The position numbers and the translations under genes are program-made. Positions 46,256 to 54,653 of a stretch of 64,000 nucleotides of DNA are shown piece after piece. Numbering within the stretch: the first letter of the stretch is position 1; each line of letters opens with the position of its first letter. The notes beneath the pieces were generated by a model. That model did not search any database. It had not been told where the DNA came from and was given only the letters and a program-made list of their open reading frames with translations. Location of the stretch: assembly GCF_040100845.1 (NCBI RefSeq), contig NZ_JAZHSH010000001.1, positions 2,026,001 to 2,090,000 on the forward strand, given 5' to 3'. The stretch comes from Chengkuizengella sp. SCS-71B (GTDB lineage: Bacteria > Bacillota > Bacilli > Paenibacillales > KCTC-33759).

Positions 46256-46286
46256 AGAGATCGACTAGTAGAGTCGGTCTCTTTTT
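46256..46286 (+). terminator. Cassette terminator T3
   Basis: AGAGATCGACT/AGTCGGTCTCT (46256-46282) then T's. Third copy of the cassette terminator; RHS-homologous sequence of cassette 3 begins at once after the T-run. Confidence 0.85.
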
Positions 46287-46395
46287 CTGAAATTGGACGT
46301 TTTCTTTCTAAGGACCCAGTATTATCTTTGAATGCTTACAGTTATACTGCGAATAATCCAGTGATGTATGCAGATCATACAGGGATGGTTCATTG
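46287..46395 (+). pseudogene. RHS end fragment of cassette 3
   Basis: Reads EIGRFLSKDPVLSLNAY, then SYTANNPVMYADHTGMVH before a TGA. It is a shorter copy of the RHS end motif, beginning about 20 codons from its end. Indels just downstream (46395-46430) disrupt the VPVDIDDDGN segment present in the other two copies. Confidence 0.8.
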
Positions 46396-46430
46396 ACGAT
46401 GATGGTAATTTATAAAAGATTTTTGATTCA

Positions 46431-46904
46431 ATGTATAATCGTTCAAACGAGTGGCATCAAGATGTTGATTGGATTGGATCTGGTATTAATGGTGGAGTAG
46501 CTGGTATAGGAGGATATACTCAAAACTATGAACAATATAGATCTTACTATGAACCAAGACCCGATCCCTATTATCTAAATGACTCTGAATCCTATAAGAA
46601 GTACGAAGTAAGATACAAGCCATATTTAGCGGTTGGTCCAAAAGTTGGAGTATTCGGATACGCTTATACTGGTGTAACCAGCGGTGTGGATATTGTTAGA
46701 GATAAGGAGTTAATGGATGGCCAAAAATGGATAAAAGGTGGAATTAAGGTAGTTGGCGTTGGACTGACTGCAGCAGGCACTACTTTATCTACAATTGTAG
46801 GTGCAGGGATCGGAGGATCAATCAGCTTTGGTGCTGGCGCTGCTCCTGGAGGAGCTATAGGTGGGACAATTGGAGGAGTAGTTTCAGCTGGGATTGTTTC
46901 ATGA
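46431..46904 (+). CDS. Orphan glycine-rich toxin tail of cassette 3
   Basis: 157 residues from ATG 46431 (MYNRSNEWHQ). It differs from tails 1 and 2 in its first half (contains SYYEPRPDPYYLNDSESYKK) but keeps the layout: a GPKVGVFGYAYTGVTSGVDI block, then a long Gly/Ala-rich hydrophobic stretch. The stop is TGA at 46902-46904; the frame continues with GENKIFGWLG, similar to the end of the other tails, so the TGA is probably a nonsense change from TGG. No ribosome site and no immunity gene follow directly. It is most likely not expressed on its own. Confidence 0.55.
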   Translation: MYNRSNEWHQDVDWIGSGINGGVAGIGGYTQNYEQYRSYYEPRPDPYYLNDSESYKKYEVRYKPYLAVGPKVGVFGYAYTGVTSGVDIVRDKELMDGQKWIKGGIKVVGVGLTAAGTTLSTIVGAGIGGSISFGAGAAPGGAIGGTIGGVVSAGIVS

Positions 46905-47019
46905 GGTGAAAATAAGATTTTTGGTTGGTTAGGAAAACCGTATGCATGGATTTGGGCAGCTAGTGAAATGGATAGAGCATCAGAGAAAGGAAAACAACAA
47001 GCAGCATGTCATTTTAAGG

Positions 47020-47106
47020 GTAGAACCTACAGGTCATTTCTGGTTTAGCCTAGCGTATTTCCTTAAAGCGAAAGGATACGATTTTGTTGTTGTAAATCCG
47101 ATGCAT
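47020..47106 (+). pseudogene. IS110-family transposase scrap
   Basis: Reads VEPTGHFWFSLAYFLKAKGY, then DFVVVNPMH, the conserved N-terminal DEDD-domain block of IS110 transposases. Both flanks are unrelated, so only about 30 codons survive between cassettes 3 and 4. Confidence 0.75.
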
Positions 47107-47110
47107 TACT

Positions 47111-47467
47111 GGGAAGGGTAATGTTGAAACCCTAGGAAATTATTATGAGCCTAAATATCCTTGGTTGAAATATCCAGCAGCCGTCTTTTCATATGGTTTA
47201 ACTGCAACTGATGTAACATTGACTATGTTAGATAAGGATCTTCCATTATACAAAAGACCTGTAAAATCTGCTATTATCTTAGGTGGATCCTATGTTAGTT
47301 ATAAAGCTGGTCAACTTGGAGGAAGAGCTGGAATTGCTTTATGTGGTAGAAATCCTCTACGTGCGCTTCAATGTGGTACTGCAGGTGCTGCAGGTGCTGG
47401 CGCAGGAGCCACATTCCTAGTTTCAAAGTTTCAAAATAAACTATATGATTGGTTTAACTTAAATTAG
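47111..47467 (+). pseudogene. Toxin tail fragment of cassette 4
   Basis: The open frame (possible late start TTG 47165) encodes NYYEPKYPWLKYPAAVFSYG, LTMLDKDLPLYKRPVKSAII, then a Gly/Ala-rich hydrophobic segment and the end KLYDWFNLN. Same layout as the other tails but different sequence. Its RHS part has been lost, apparently through the IS110 insertion and deletion. It is followed 10 nt later by a candidate immunity gene. Confidence 0.6.
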
Positions 47468-47477
47468 GAGGAATAAT

Positions 47478-47888
47478 ATGAAGACTGAATTTTATATGAA
47501 ATCAACAGTAATGTATTTTTTTTTAGGATTATTGATCCCTGGAATAATATTTATGATATTCGGTACTTCGTCTTGGTGGATAAATACAATATTAATAATT
47601 AGTGGTATTGGTATAATTATAATGGTTGGTGCATTGTTTATTAAATTGCATAAAATAGAAATAGAAGAAGATTATTTTATATATTATGACAATAGATTTA
47701 AAGAACCGACAGACAAATGGAAGTGGAGTGATATTACAGAAATTAAATTAAACAAAAAAGTAATTTTAATTGTAAATAACAATGATCAAAAAAATAGTCT
47801 AAGATTAGACTTTTTATTCTGGGACAAAGTTTTAATAGACGAGATAGAACGACGTGCTATAAATGCATCAAAAACGTATAACGACTAG
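47478..47888 (+). CDS. Putative immunity protein of cassette 4 (two membrane helices plus PH-like domain)
   Basis: 136 residues, with TAGGAGG before the ATG. Two hydrophobic helices (about 13-30 and 34-55) are followed by a soluble domain, IEIEEDYFIYYDNRFKEP, WKWSDITEIKLNKK, VILIVNN, with the look of a bacterial PH-like domain. It is unrelated to the immunity candidates at 43021 and 45786. Its position directly after toxin tail 4 suggests the same role. The ribosome site and intact frame indicate an active gene. Confidence 0.6.
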   Translation: MKTEFYMKSTVMYFFLGLLIPGIIFMIFGTSSWWINTILIISGIGIIIMVGALFIKLHKIEIEEDYFIYYDNRFKEPTDKWKWSDITEIKLNKKVILIVNNNDQKNSLRLDFLFWDKVLIDEIERRAINASKTYND

Positions 47889-48021
47889 TGTTTACTTCTC
47901 TGAGGGGTTCATATTTCTTGAACCTAATTTAAAAGAAATTTTAGAAACAAGAAGACTAATGCAGCGTACCCCAAACTTATACAAAAGAGAGCCTCCACAA
48001 GATGATATTTATATTCATTTA

Positions 48022-48045
48022 ACGGTTATTTATGATAGCCGTCTT
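48022..48045 (+). terminator. Terminator at the end of the RHS array
   Basis: ACGGTTAT pairs with ATAGCCGT (48022-48041 region) and is followed by T's. It differs from the cassette terminators T1-T3. Confidence 0.6.
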
Positions 48046-48426
48046 TTATTGTACATATGATATCTACTCTTGATTATTTTCTTTTCCTTGATATGATTTA
48101 TTTCCCTTTATTCCGTAATCGAAAAGCAGCATGTTTCATTTATAGAAATAAGGACAACACCTTGGTATCCTAACTCCTTTAAACTTTCCCAACCCGTGCC
48201 CCTCGTAATGTCAGAACTAATCTTAGAACTTTTTTAGGATAAGCAACCCATAAAAAAGCATCTTTTTTAATGAAGGAATGATTTTAGGTATATATTTTTT
48301 AATTCCTCTAATTGTTAGCTAAACGTTATAAACCAGATTTATTATAATGAACTTAGTGAAAAAATGAATAGCTTTTTAAGTGGATTAATACATATTATTA
48401 ACCCACTTAAAAAGGAATGATCAACT
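48046..48426 (+). other. Intergenic stretch with a possible minus-strand gene relic
   Basis: No full gene is present. On the minus strand around 48118-48215 a short frame reads SDITRGTGWESLKELG and YQGVVLISIN, protein-like but too short to name. The final bases carry AAGGAATGA, the ribosome site of the cyclase gene. Confidence 0.3.
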
Positions 48427-50310
48427 TTGATTACAGAAAGTAAAATCATTCAAGAAATAAAAAAACGTACAGAAAATTTAAAGGAAAATCAATCTCCAAA
48501 TGGCGCATGGCATTACTGTTTTCAAGATGGTGTGATGTTTGATGCATTTATGATTATGACCATGCGAGCAATCCAGCATCAAGACGAAAAGTTTATACGT
48601 TCAGTCACTGAATATATAGTAGATAAACAAGAGAGTAACGGAGCATGGAAGCATTATAAAGATGAAGCTCCAGGAAATATCACTGCTTCTGTTTCAGCTT
48701 ACAATGCTTTGCTTTTTTCAGGTTACTTTAAGAAAACCGATCCAAATATGAAAAAAGCAGAAAAGCAAATCCTCGCTATGGGTGGATTAAGGAAAGCTCA
48801 TTTTTTGGTTAAAGCATTACTAGCAGTTAATGGGCAATATCCTTGGCCAAAACCTTTTCCAATCCCAATCACTTTCATGTTACTACCAACAAAATTCCCA
48901 TTGAATTTTTTTGATTTAAGTAGTTATGCAAGAGTATATTTAGCACCAAGCATGATTGTAGGCAATTTAAATTATTCAATAAAATCCGAACATACCCCAG
49001 ATATATCTCATTTAATGGCACCTTCTACTTCTGCTGATGTTCAAAGGTCTCAAACTGAATACAAAGACGTCATCTCTTTAAGAAATTACATTGAAGATGA
49101 AGTTAAAAGACAATATAAACTTTCATGTTTACTTCAAAGTAAAGCTTATAAAAAAACAAAAAAGTTTATGTTACAAAGATTAGAGTCAGATGGTACCTTA
49201 TACAATTATACAAGTGCAACTTGTTTAATGATATATAGCTTCTTAGCACTTGGTTATAATCGGTCACATCCATTGATAAATAATGCAATAAATTCAATGA
49301 AAGCTTACACGTGTGATTTTAATGGTAAAAAACATGTGGAAAATTCACCTTCTCAAATTTGGGATACTGCGCTTATATCCTATAGTTTGCAAGAAGCAGG
49401 TGTTCCTTTTGAAGAATCTAGTATAAAAAACTCAATTAATTACTTAGAGGGTCAACAACAACGCATAAAGAGTGATTGGGCGATTCATAATCCAGATGGA
49501 AAACCTGGAGGCTGGGGTTTTACAGAGGGCAATACGAAAAATCCAGACATTGATGATACAACTGCTGTATTAAGAGCAATGTATGAAACATCAAAACATG
49601 ATAAAAAAATTCTTCAAGCATGGAATCGTGGTTTAAATTGGATTCTATCTATGCAAAATGATGATGGTGGGTGGCCTGCATTTGAGAAAAATGTAGATAA
49701 AAAAATATTTACTATATTGCCTGTTGATCATGTCGAAGATGGGGCACTGGATGCCTCCAGTGCAGATTTAACTGGAAGGACATTAGAGTTACTTGGAAAT
49801 TATGCAAATTTAAAAAAAGATCACCCTCAAGTAAAAGCGGCTATAAATTGGTTAAAAAGAAATCAACAATCTGATGGTTCATGGTATGGGAAATGGGGTA
49901 TTTGTTACATTTATGGTACTTGGTCGGCCATCACAGGATTATTAGCAGTTGGAGTCGAAGTTAAAGATCCAATCATACAAAAGGCAAAACGTTGGTTGTA
50001 TTCAATCCAAAATAATGATGGGGGATGGGGGGAATCGTGTTCAAGTAACATTTTGAAAAAGTATGTGAGACTTAGTTTTAGCATAACAACTCAGTCAGCT
50101 TGGGTTATGGACGCCTTAATTGCTATAGAGGATGAGCCTACAAAAGAAATGAAACGAGGGCTCCAATTTATAGTAGAAAACAAAAAAAATCTGGATTATC
50201 CAACTGGTGCAGGATTTCCAGACTTATCGTACATTTATTATCATAGTTACAATCATATATTCCCATTATTAACATTAAGTCATTACTCTAAAAAGTATAT
50301 AGAGATATAA
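48427..50310 (+). CDS. sqhC: Class II terpene cyclase, tetraprenyl-beta-curcumene (sporulenol) cyclase-like
   Basis: 627 residues from TTG 48427 with AAGGAATGA upstream. Length and sequence are like B. subtilis SqhC, which cyclises tetraprenyl-beta-curcumene to sporulenol in spores. The catalytic DxDD motif is D-I-D-D at 374-377 in KNPDIDDTTAVLRAM. Several QW-type repeats (QESNGAWKHY, QNDDGGWPAF, QQSDGSWYGKWG, QNNDGGWGESC) surround the barrel. It is a peripheral membrane protein. A squalene-hopene cyclase is the alternative; the substrate cannot be settled from sequence alone. No hpn or isoprenoid genes are adjacent. Confidence 0.85.
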   Translation: MITESKIIQEIKKRTENLKENQSPNGAWHYCFQDGVMFDAFMIMTMRAIQHQDEKFIRSVTEYIVDKQESNGAWKHYKDEAPGNITASVSAYNALLFSGYFKKTDPNMKKAEKQILAMGGLRKAHFLVKALLAVNGQYPWPKPFPIPITFMLLPTKFPLNFFDLSSYARVYLAPSMIVGNLNYSIKSEHTPDISHLMAPSTSADVQRSQTEYKDVISLRNYIEDEVKRQYKLSCLLQSKAYKKTKKFMLQRLESDGTLYNYTSATCLMIYSFLALGYNRSHPLINNAINSMKAYTCDFNGKKHVENSPSQIWDTALISYSLQEAGVPFEESSIKNSINYLEGQQQRIKSDWAIHNPDGKPGGWGFTEGNTKNPDIDDTTAVLRAMYETSKHDKKILQAWNRGLNWILSMQNDDGGWPAFEKNVDKKIFTILPVDHVEDGALDASSADLTGRTLELLGNYANLKKDHPQVKAAINWLKRNQQSDGSWYGKWGICYIYGTWSAITGLLAVGVEVKDPIIQKAKRWLYSIQNNDGGWGESCSSNILKKYVRLSFSITTQSAWVMDALIAIEDEPTKEMKRGLQFIVENKKNLDYPTGAGFPDLSYIYYHSYNHIFPLLTLSHYSKKYIEI

Positions 50311-50371
50311 AATTGATGATTAAAAAGGGAATTTGATTTTTATTTGACTTACCTTATAGTTATTATTAAAT

Positions 50372-51109
50372 CTATTTTCTCTCAATTCCTTGAACTATGG
50401 AATCAGGAACTTCCTGTAAGCTTTTTAATGTATAGAATATATTTTTGGGCTTGATATTTAATTCAACAATGTTATATTTCCATTCAGTTTCACAAGGGAT
50501 ATGGATTGTATTGAGTCCAATTTGTAAACTAGGTTTAACATCTGTTCTTAAGGAATTGCCTATCATCCAAGTTTCATCAACTTTTAATTGCTCTTTAAAT
50601 ACAATATTCTTTAGAGCTTGTAATGTTTTATGTTTTGTTATATAAATACGTTCTCCAAAAAAGTCCTCTAATCCTAAGTGTTTTATTTTCTTATATTGGA
50701 TAGAGTTTTCCCCACCTGTATATAAATGAAGATGATGCCCATCTCCTTGTAATCTATCCAACGTTTCATACATATTTGGATAAGCTTCTACATCTTGACT
50801 ATATACGGTTTCCCCTAATTCTTTCAGTAATGTTACTTTAGTTTTGTCTATTTTTTTAACAATGAGTTTACAGAAAAATTTATAAGTTCTTACTAGAGAC
50901 AGAGGGAAATGTTCAGCTGAGAAACCATACTTTTCAACTAAATGAATGTCTATTTCTAGTTGTTTTTCTTTTATTTGTTGTTTTGTGATTCCATCCTCAC
51001 CAAACCAATCGTTCATCAATTCTATAAACGTGTCCAAGACTTTTTTATAATATTTATTACAATGAATTAATGTATCATCAAGATCAAATAAAATGGACTG
51101 ATTCCTCAT
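50372..51109 (-). CDS. HAD-superfamily hydrolase
   Basis: 245 residues from ATG 51109, where AGGAGG lies six bases upstream; an ATG at 51130 is in frame but overlaps that site. Motif I ILFDLDDTLIHC has the nucleophile and acid Asp pair, motif II is LHLYTGGEN (Thr), motif III Lys in ITKHKT, and motif IV MIGNSLRTDV. It is likely a small-molecule phosphatase with unknown substrate. It is convergent with the cyclase gene. Confidence 0.85.
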   Translation of the reverse strand: MRNQSILFDLDDTLIHCNKYYKKVLDTFIELMNDWFGEDGITKQQIKEKQLEIDIHLVEKYGFSAEHFPLSLVRTYKFFCKLIVKKIDKTKVTLLKELGETVYSQDVEAYPNMYETLDRLQGDGHHLHLYTGGENSIQYKKIKHLGLEDFFGERIYITKHKTLQALKNIVFKEQLKVDETWMIGNSLRTDVKPSLQIGLNTIHIPCETEWKYNIVELNIKPKNIFYTLKSLQEVPDSIVQGIERK

Positions 51110-51130
51110 CTTTTTCCTCCTAACCTCCAT

Positions 51131-51443
51131 TTGGTTTAAAAACTATCATAACATATTCTCAATGTTAATGTATATTTATTTTCAAATTATTTGAGTTTTA
51201 TTAAATTAGTATTAATTATGATATAGGATATTTATAATTTGTTGTCAATGTCGTACTAAATATTTTTTAGAATTTTCATAAAATAATGAAAATTAGATTG
51301 AATAATTATACAATTTATCGTAATATGTTAGTTATAACAAACTACAGTAAATGATATGTTTATTTTCCTTAAGTGTAGTCTATTAATTCAATGATAGGAA
51401 ATCAGATTCTCTAATGATTGCATGATTGTTGTTTTTAGTATTA
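51131..51443. other. Long AT-rich intergenic region
   Basis: About 310 bp between divergent genes. Nothing coding. It should hold promoters for both directions; I see no convincing sigma-A pair with good spacing. Confidence 0.4.
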
Positions 51444-51468
51444 TGTAAGGGCTTTCATGGAAGGGGGG
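51444..51468 (+). promoter_or_regulatory. Conserved leader element, cre-like, copy 1
   Basis: TGTAAGGGCTTTCA, followed by TGGAAGGGGGG, is repeated before the paralog at 54570. The first 14 bases match the CcpA cre consensus (TGWAANCGNTNWCA) except for one C-to-G change. It lies 47 bp before the ATG. Confidence 0.45.
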
Positions 51469-51514
51469 TCAGTTTAATCAAATTAAATATAGACAATAAA
51501 GGGGAGGAAGATGA

Positions 51515-54406
51515 ATGATAGAGTCCAAAAGAATTACTTTATTTAGTTTTATAATTTGTCTTTTATTCATCATTTTAATTTCAATGAGTGTATTCTCTAC
51601 TACAGAGGTAAGTGCACAAGAACGAGAAGGATATAAAATGATCGATCGAGGGACCTATAAGGTATATGTCCCTAAAGAAACAGTAGACACACAATCTAGT
51701 TTGGAACCTTCTAATTTAAAATCTTTTAATTTAAGTAATAATGTTGAAAGTGGAACTAGTACGGTAACGAATAGTGAGAGTGAAGTTGGTTACTTAGAAC
51801 CTGAACTTAACATTCCAGCTTTAGGTGATCGGGATCCAGTCCCAAAAACCACCTACGATAATAGAACCTCTTTTCGTGATATAGAGCCTGAGAGGTATAT
51901 ACCCGTTAATTTAAATATAAATTCAAAATATTACAAAAATGATCTGTTGCTAAGTGAGTTAAATGCTGCATTAGATGACAAAGACCCTTTTGTGGATACG
52001 TTTTTAGGAATATATAATCCTGATACAGGAGAAGTAAGTAATTACTTTCCAATAAAGCCAACTTCGAATAAGTTGACTCTTCTTTTAAATAAACATTCAT
52101 ACTTTGCCGAAAACCTTACGTTAGATGTGGAAGAATGGTGGGAAGTAGACCCGAAGTATGCTAATAGTGGATATTCAAGAACGGGAGAGACACACATTAA
52201 GGGGATCAAAAGAGATGTTGGTGTTACACAATCCATGGAAACTTCAGTGGCAATGACACATGGAACTGGAGTAGATTTATCTTTTTCAGAGGGTGGGAAA
52301 TTAGGAACACCCATTGGAGAAATGAATTGGGAAGTAGGTGTTACATTTAACTATAATTTTGCTCACACAAGCAGCCGTGCGTTTTCAAGAACAATGTACA
52401 GTTCCTATCATGATGAATTCACAGTGGATTTTGGCGGTCTTTACCCTAAGTCTTCATACAAGTGGGCTGTATATGATTTAATGACAAGAACAAAAATAAA
52501 TTATTCAAGTGGAGACCATTTTGATGAACTAGATGATACTTTAAAAAACGATATAGATAATTTAGGGCTTACACTGGATATGAGTTCTTATATGGTGACC
52601 ATTAGGAATTTACATTACGCGACGATGGCAGTCCCTATTTATGAACAAGATTCAGCTATACAAGAGCCTACTGATTTAACAGCAACGCAAGATTTTCAAA
52701 ACATAACCATCACACTGAATTGGGACGCAGTACCTGCAGACAAAATAGATACGTCTGAGACTGTACAAAATGATGACACGGTTGCGGGTTACTATATTTA
52801 TAAAAATGGGAACCTCGCTGCAACGATTCATAATCCATCAAGAACAAGTTGGGTTGACCAAAATGTAGAGGTTGGACTAACCAATACGTATTATCTCAAA
52901 TCGTTTAGTAATTATAAAGAAAATACTCATTTATATTATTATAAAAAAATTTCACTTCCTAGTAATGTGGTAACTGAAAAAGTGGAACTAAATGCAGCAC
53001 AATTTAAAAATATGGTCATTGGCTGTTCCATTCCATTTACTTTGACAGACAATCAGATTTCTGCCGGAGAAAGAACATATTACATCCTATATATTGGGAA
53101 TCCAGCTGTAGGTGGAATAGAAGTGGGTAAATTTGAAGGAAAGGAGAATGGTGTAAACATCACTCCTGAGCTATATGACTTGTTAAAAGAAAACACCAAT
53201 AAAGAATTTTATATCGTAAAAGAAGTTCTATATAATGGCGAAACTATTCGCTCCTCACCTGTAAAAATGCCTGGTAAATACTTTACAGTGACAGAAACTG
53301 CATTTCTGTTTTCAAAAGCTGGATTCAATGGGGATTGTGTTACAGTAGGTAAAACCGTACGTGGAGAAGCAACAAATTTAAATAGTTCAAGTTATAACTT
53401 TGATAATAAGTTGTCCTCTATGTTAGTGCAAGGAAATCTAGTCGTTCATCTAAACGATGACTTAAAACTTAATGGGTTTAGTCAAAGCTTTTTTACAGAT
53501 GAGGATGGATTTGCTTATGTTCGTGACTTTAAGGATAAGATTATAGGAGCGAATACTGTATCTTCCCTTATCATTAGAGATAAGGTTGATGCCGTCTATT
53601 TCTTTTCAGGACCAGATTTTACTGGAACTATGAAATATGGTCGTAACAATACAGAATGGTGGGCTCATCAAGCCTCAACTGGTATTTTTAAAGACAATGA
53701 TATATCTTCAGTGAAAGTTGTTGGTCCATATGCAGTTGTTCTCTTTGACAATAATAACTATTCAGGAGGAAATTTTTTAATAAAAGAGGACTATGGGGAT
53801 CCCAATTTAGCTAGTATGGATAATAGAACTTCATCATATATTGTATACCATGGTGAGGGTGTATGGTTATTTGATTACCAAACGTATAGAGGAAATTATA
53901 AACGTTTCCTACCGGTTGATGCTAATACTCCTTATAATTGTCGTCATAGTTCTAATGAATGTGGATTTCCTGGTGATACTTTATCCTCTGTATTAGTGAT
54001 TGGAGACTACGGCGTCACATTATATGAACACCCGGATTATAGAGGAAGAGTACAAGCAGTGAAAACCTTTGATCAATATTCGGGAAGTACTGGAGATGTA
54101 GGAGATAATCTAATGTCATCATTTAGAGTATTTCCAAAAGGTGTTTATTTAGGGCAAGATTTTAATTTTAAACCTGGACCTTCAGTTCTAGTAAAAGACC
54201 CAGGAAATTATAGTTTTGTAGAAAAGATAGGACTTCAAGATAATTCACTAAGTTCAATCTTTATTGTTGGTGATTATAAAGTAACCCTATACGCAGATCC
54301 TGTTTTTAAAGGAAATAGTTTAGAGATGTATGGCTGGCTTGGAGATTTTAGGAGTCATCCGATTGGGAATGATACAGTCAGTTCTTTAAAAATTGAAGAA
54401 TATTAA
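51515..54406 (+). CDS. Secreted multidomain protein with beta/gamma-crystallin motifs, paralog 1
   Basis: 963 residues, with GGGGAGG before the ATG. The order is: signal peptide (about 1-35, cut after VSA); N-terminal domain with LDVEEWWEVDP; a Ser/Thr-rich beta segment (about 224-310: VTQSMETSVAMTHGTGVDLS; FNYNFAHTSSRAFSRT) resembling the stem region of aerolysin-like pore formers; FN3-like domain (about 384-480: LTATQDFQNITITLNWDAV); linker; and from about 592 to the end four double beta/gamma-crystallin domains. Their eight (N/D)-(N/D)-x-x-S-S motifs are DNKLSS, ANTVSS, DNDISS, DNRTSS, NDTLSS, DNLMSS, DNSLSS and NDTVSS. Such motifs bind calcium. Pore formation is a hypothesis; a hairpin terminator follows. 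Confidence 0.75.
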   Translation: MIESKRITLFSFIICLLFIILISMSVFSTTEVSAQEREGYKMIDRGTYKVYVPKETVDTQSSLEPSNLKSFNLSNNVESGTSTVTNSESEVGYLEPELNIPALGDRDPVPKTTYDNRTSFRDIEPERYIPVNLNINSKYYKNDLLLSELNAALDDKDPFVDTFLGIYNPDTGEVSNYFPIKPTSNKLTLLLNKHSYFAENLTLDVEEWWEVDPKYANSGYSRTGETHIKGIKRDVGVTQSMETSVAMTHGTGVDLSFSEGGKLGTPIGEMNWEVGVTFNYNFAHTSSRAFSRTMYSSYHDEFTVDFGGLYPKSSYKWAVYDLMTRTKINYSSGDHFDELDDTLKNDIDNLGLTLDMSSYMVTIRNLHYATMAVPIYEQDSAIQEPTDLTATQDFQNITITLNWDAVPADKIDTSETVQNDDTVAGYYIYKNGNLAATIHNPSRTSWVDQNVEVGLTNTYYLKSFSNYKENTHLYYYKKISLPSNVVTEKVELNAAQFKNMVIGCSIPFTLTDNQISAGERTYYILYIGNPAVGGIEVGKFEGKENGVNITPELYDLLKENTNKEFYIVKEVLYNGETIRSSPVKMPGKYFTVTETAFLFSKAGFNGDCVTVGKTVRGEATNLNSSSYNFDNKLSSMLVQGNLVVHLNDDLKLNGFSQSFFTDEDGFAYVRDFKDKIIGANTVSSLIIRDKVDAVYFFSGPDFTGTMKYGRNNTEWWAHQASTGIFKDNDISSVKVVGPYAVVLFDNNNYSGGNFLIKEDYGDPNLASMDNRTSSYIVYHGEGVWLFDYQTYRGNYKRFLPVDANTPYNCRHSSNECGFPGDTLSSVLVIGDYGVTLYEHPDYRGRVQAVKTFDQYSGSTGDVGDNLMSSFRVFPKGVYLGQDFNFKPGPSVLVKDPGNYSFVEKIGLQDNSLSSIFIVGDYKVTLYADPVFKGNSLEMYGWLGDFRSHPIGNDTVSSLKIEEY

Positions 54407-54421
54407 ATAGAAGAAATAAAT

Positions 54422-54484
54422 AAGAGGAGCAGTTTCAAATAGTGAAATGTTACATTCATTTATGAGAACTGCTCCTCTTTTTTT
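54422..54484 (+). terminator. Terminator after crystallin-motif paralog 1
   Basis: AAGAGGAGCAGTT (54422-54434) pairs perfectly with AACTGCTCCTCTT (54467-54479) and is followed by T's. Its 32-nt loop contains TAGTGAAATGTT, also found inside the terminator at 57571. Confidence 0.8.
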
Positions 54485-54569
54485 AGAAATAACCTCCTTA
54501 GTTCAGTCTATGAAATCAAACATACAAAAAGGAGTATACCAAAATAAAAGTGTAGTTGTTATAAAAAAA

Positions 54570-54595
54570 TGTAAGGGTTTTCATAGATAGGGGGG
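54570..54595 (+). promoter_or_regulatory. Conserved leader element, cre-like, copy 2
   Basis: TGTAAGGGTTTTCA followed by TAGATAGGGGGG, parallel to the element at 51444, 58 bp before the ATG of the paralog. A weaker third likeness (GAGCTTTCATGGAA) is found at 57806-57820 before the ABC operon. Confidence 0.45.
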
Positions 54596-54653
54596 ATTAA
54601 TTAGTTTAATATTATTTAATCTATTTTACAGAAGGATAGGGGAGGGAATGTGA

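Noticed and set aside
47863..48060. 65-residue open frame overlapping the end of immunity gene 4
   Set aside because: No ribosome site, odd composition, and it runs through the terminator hairpin.
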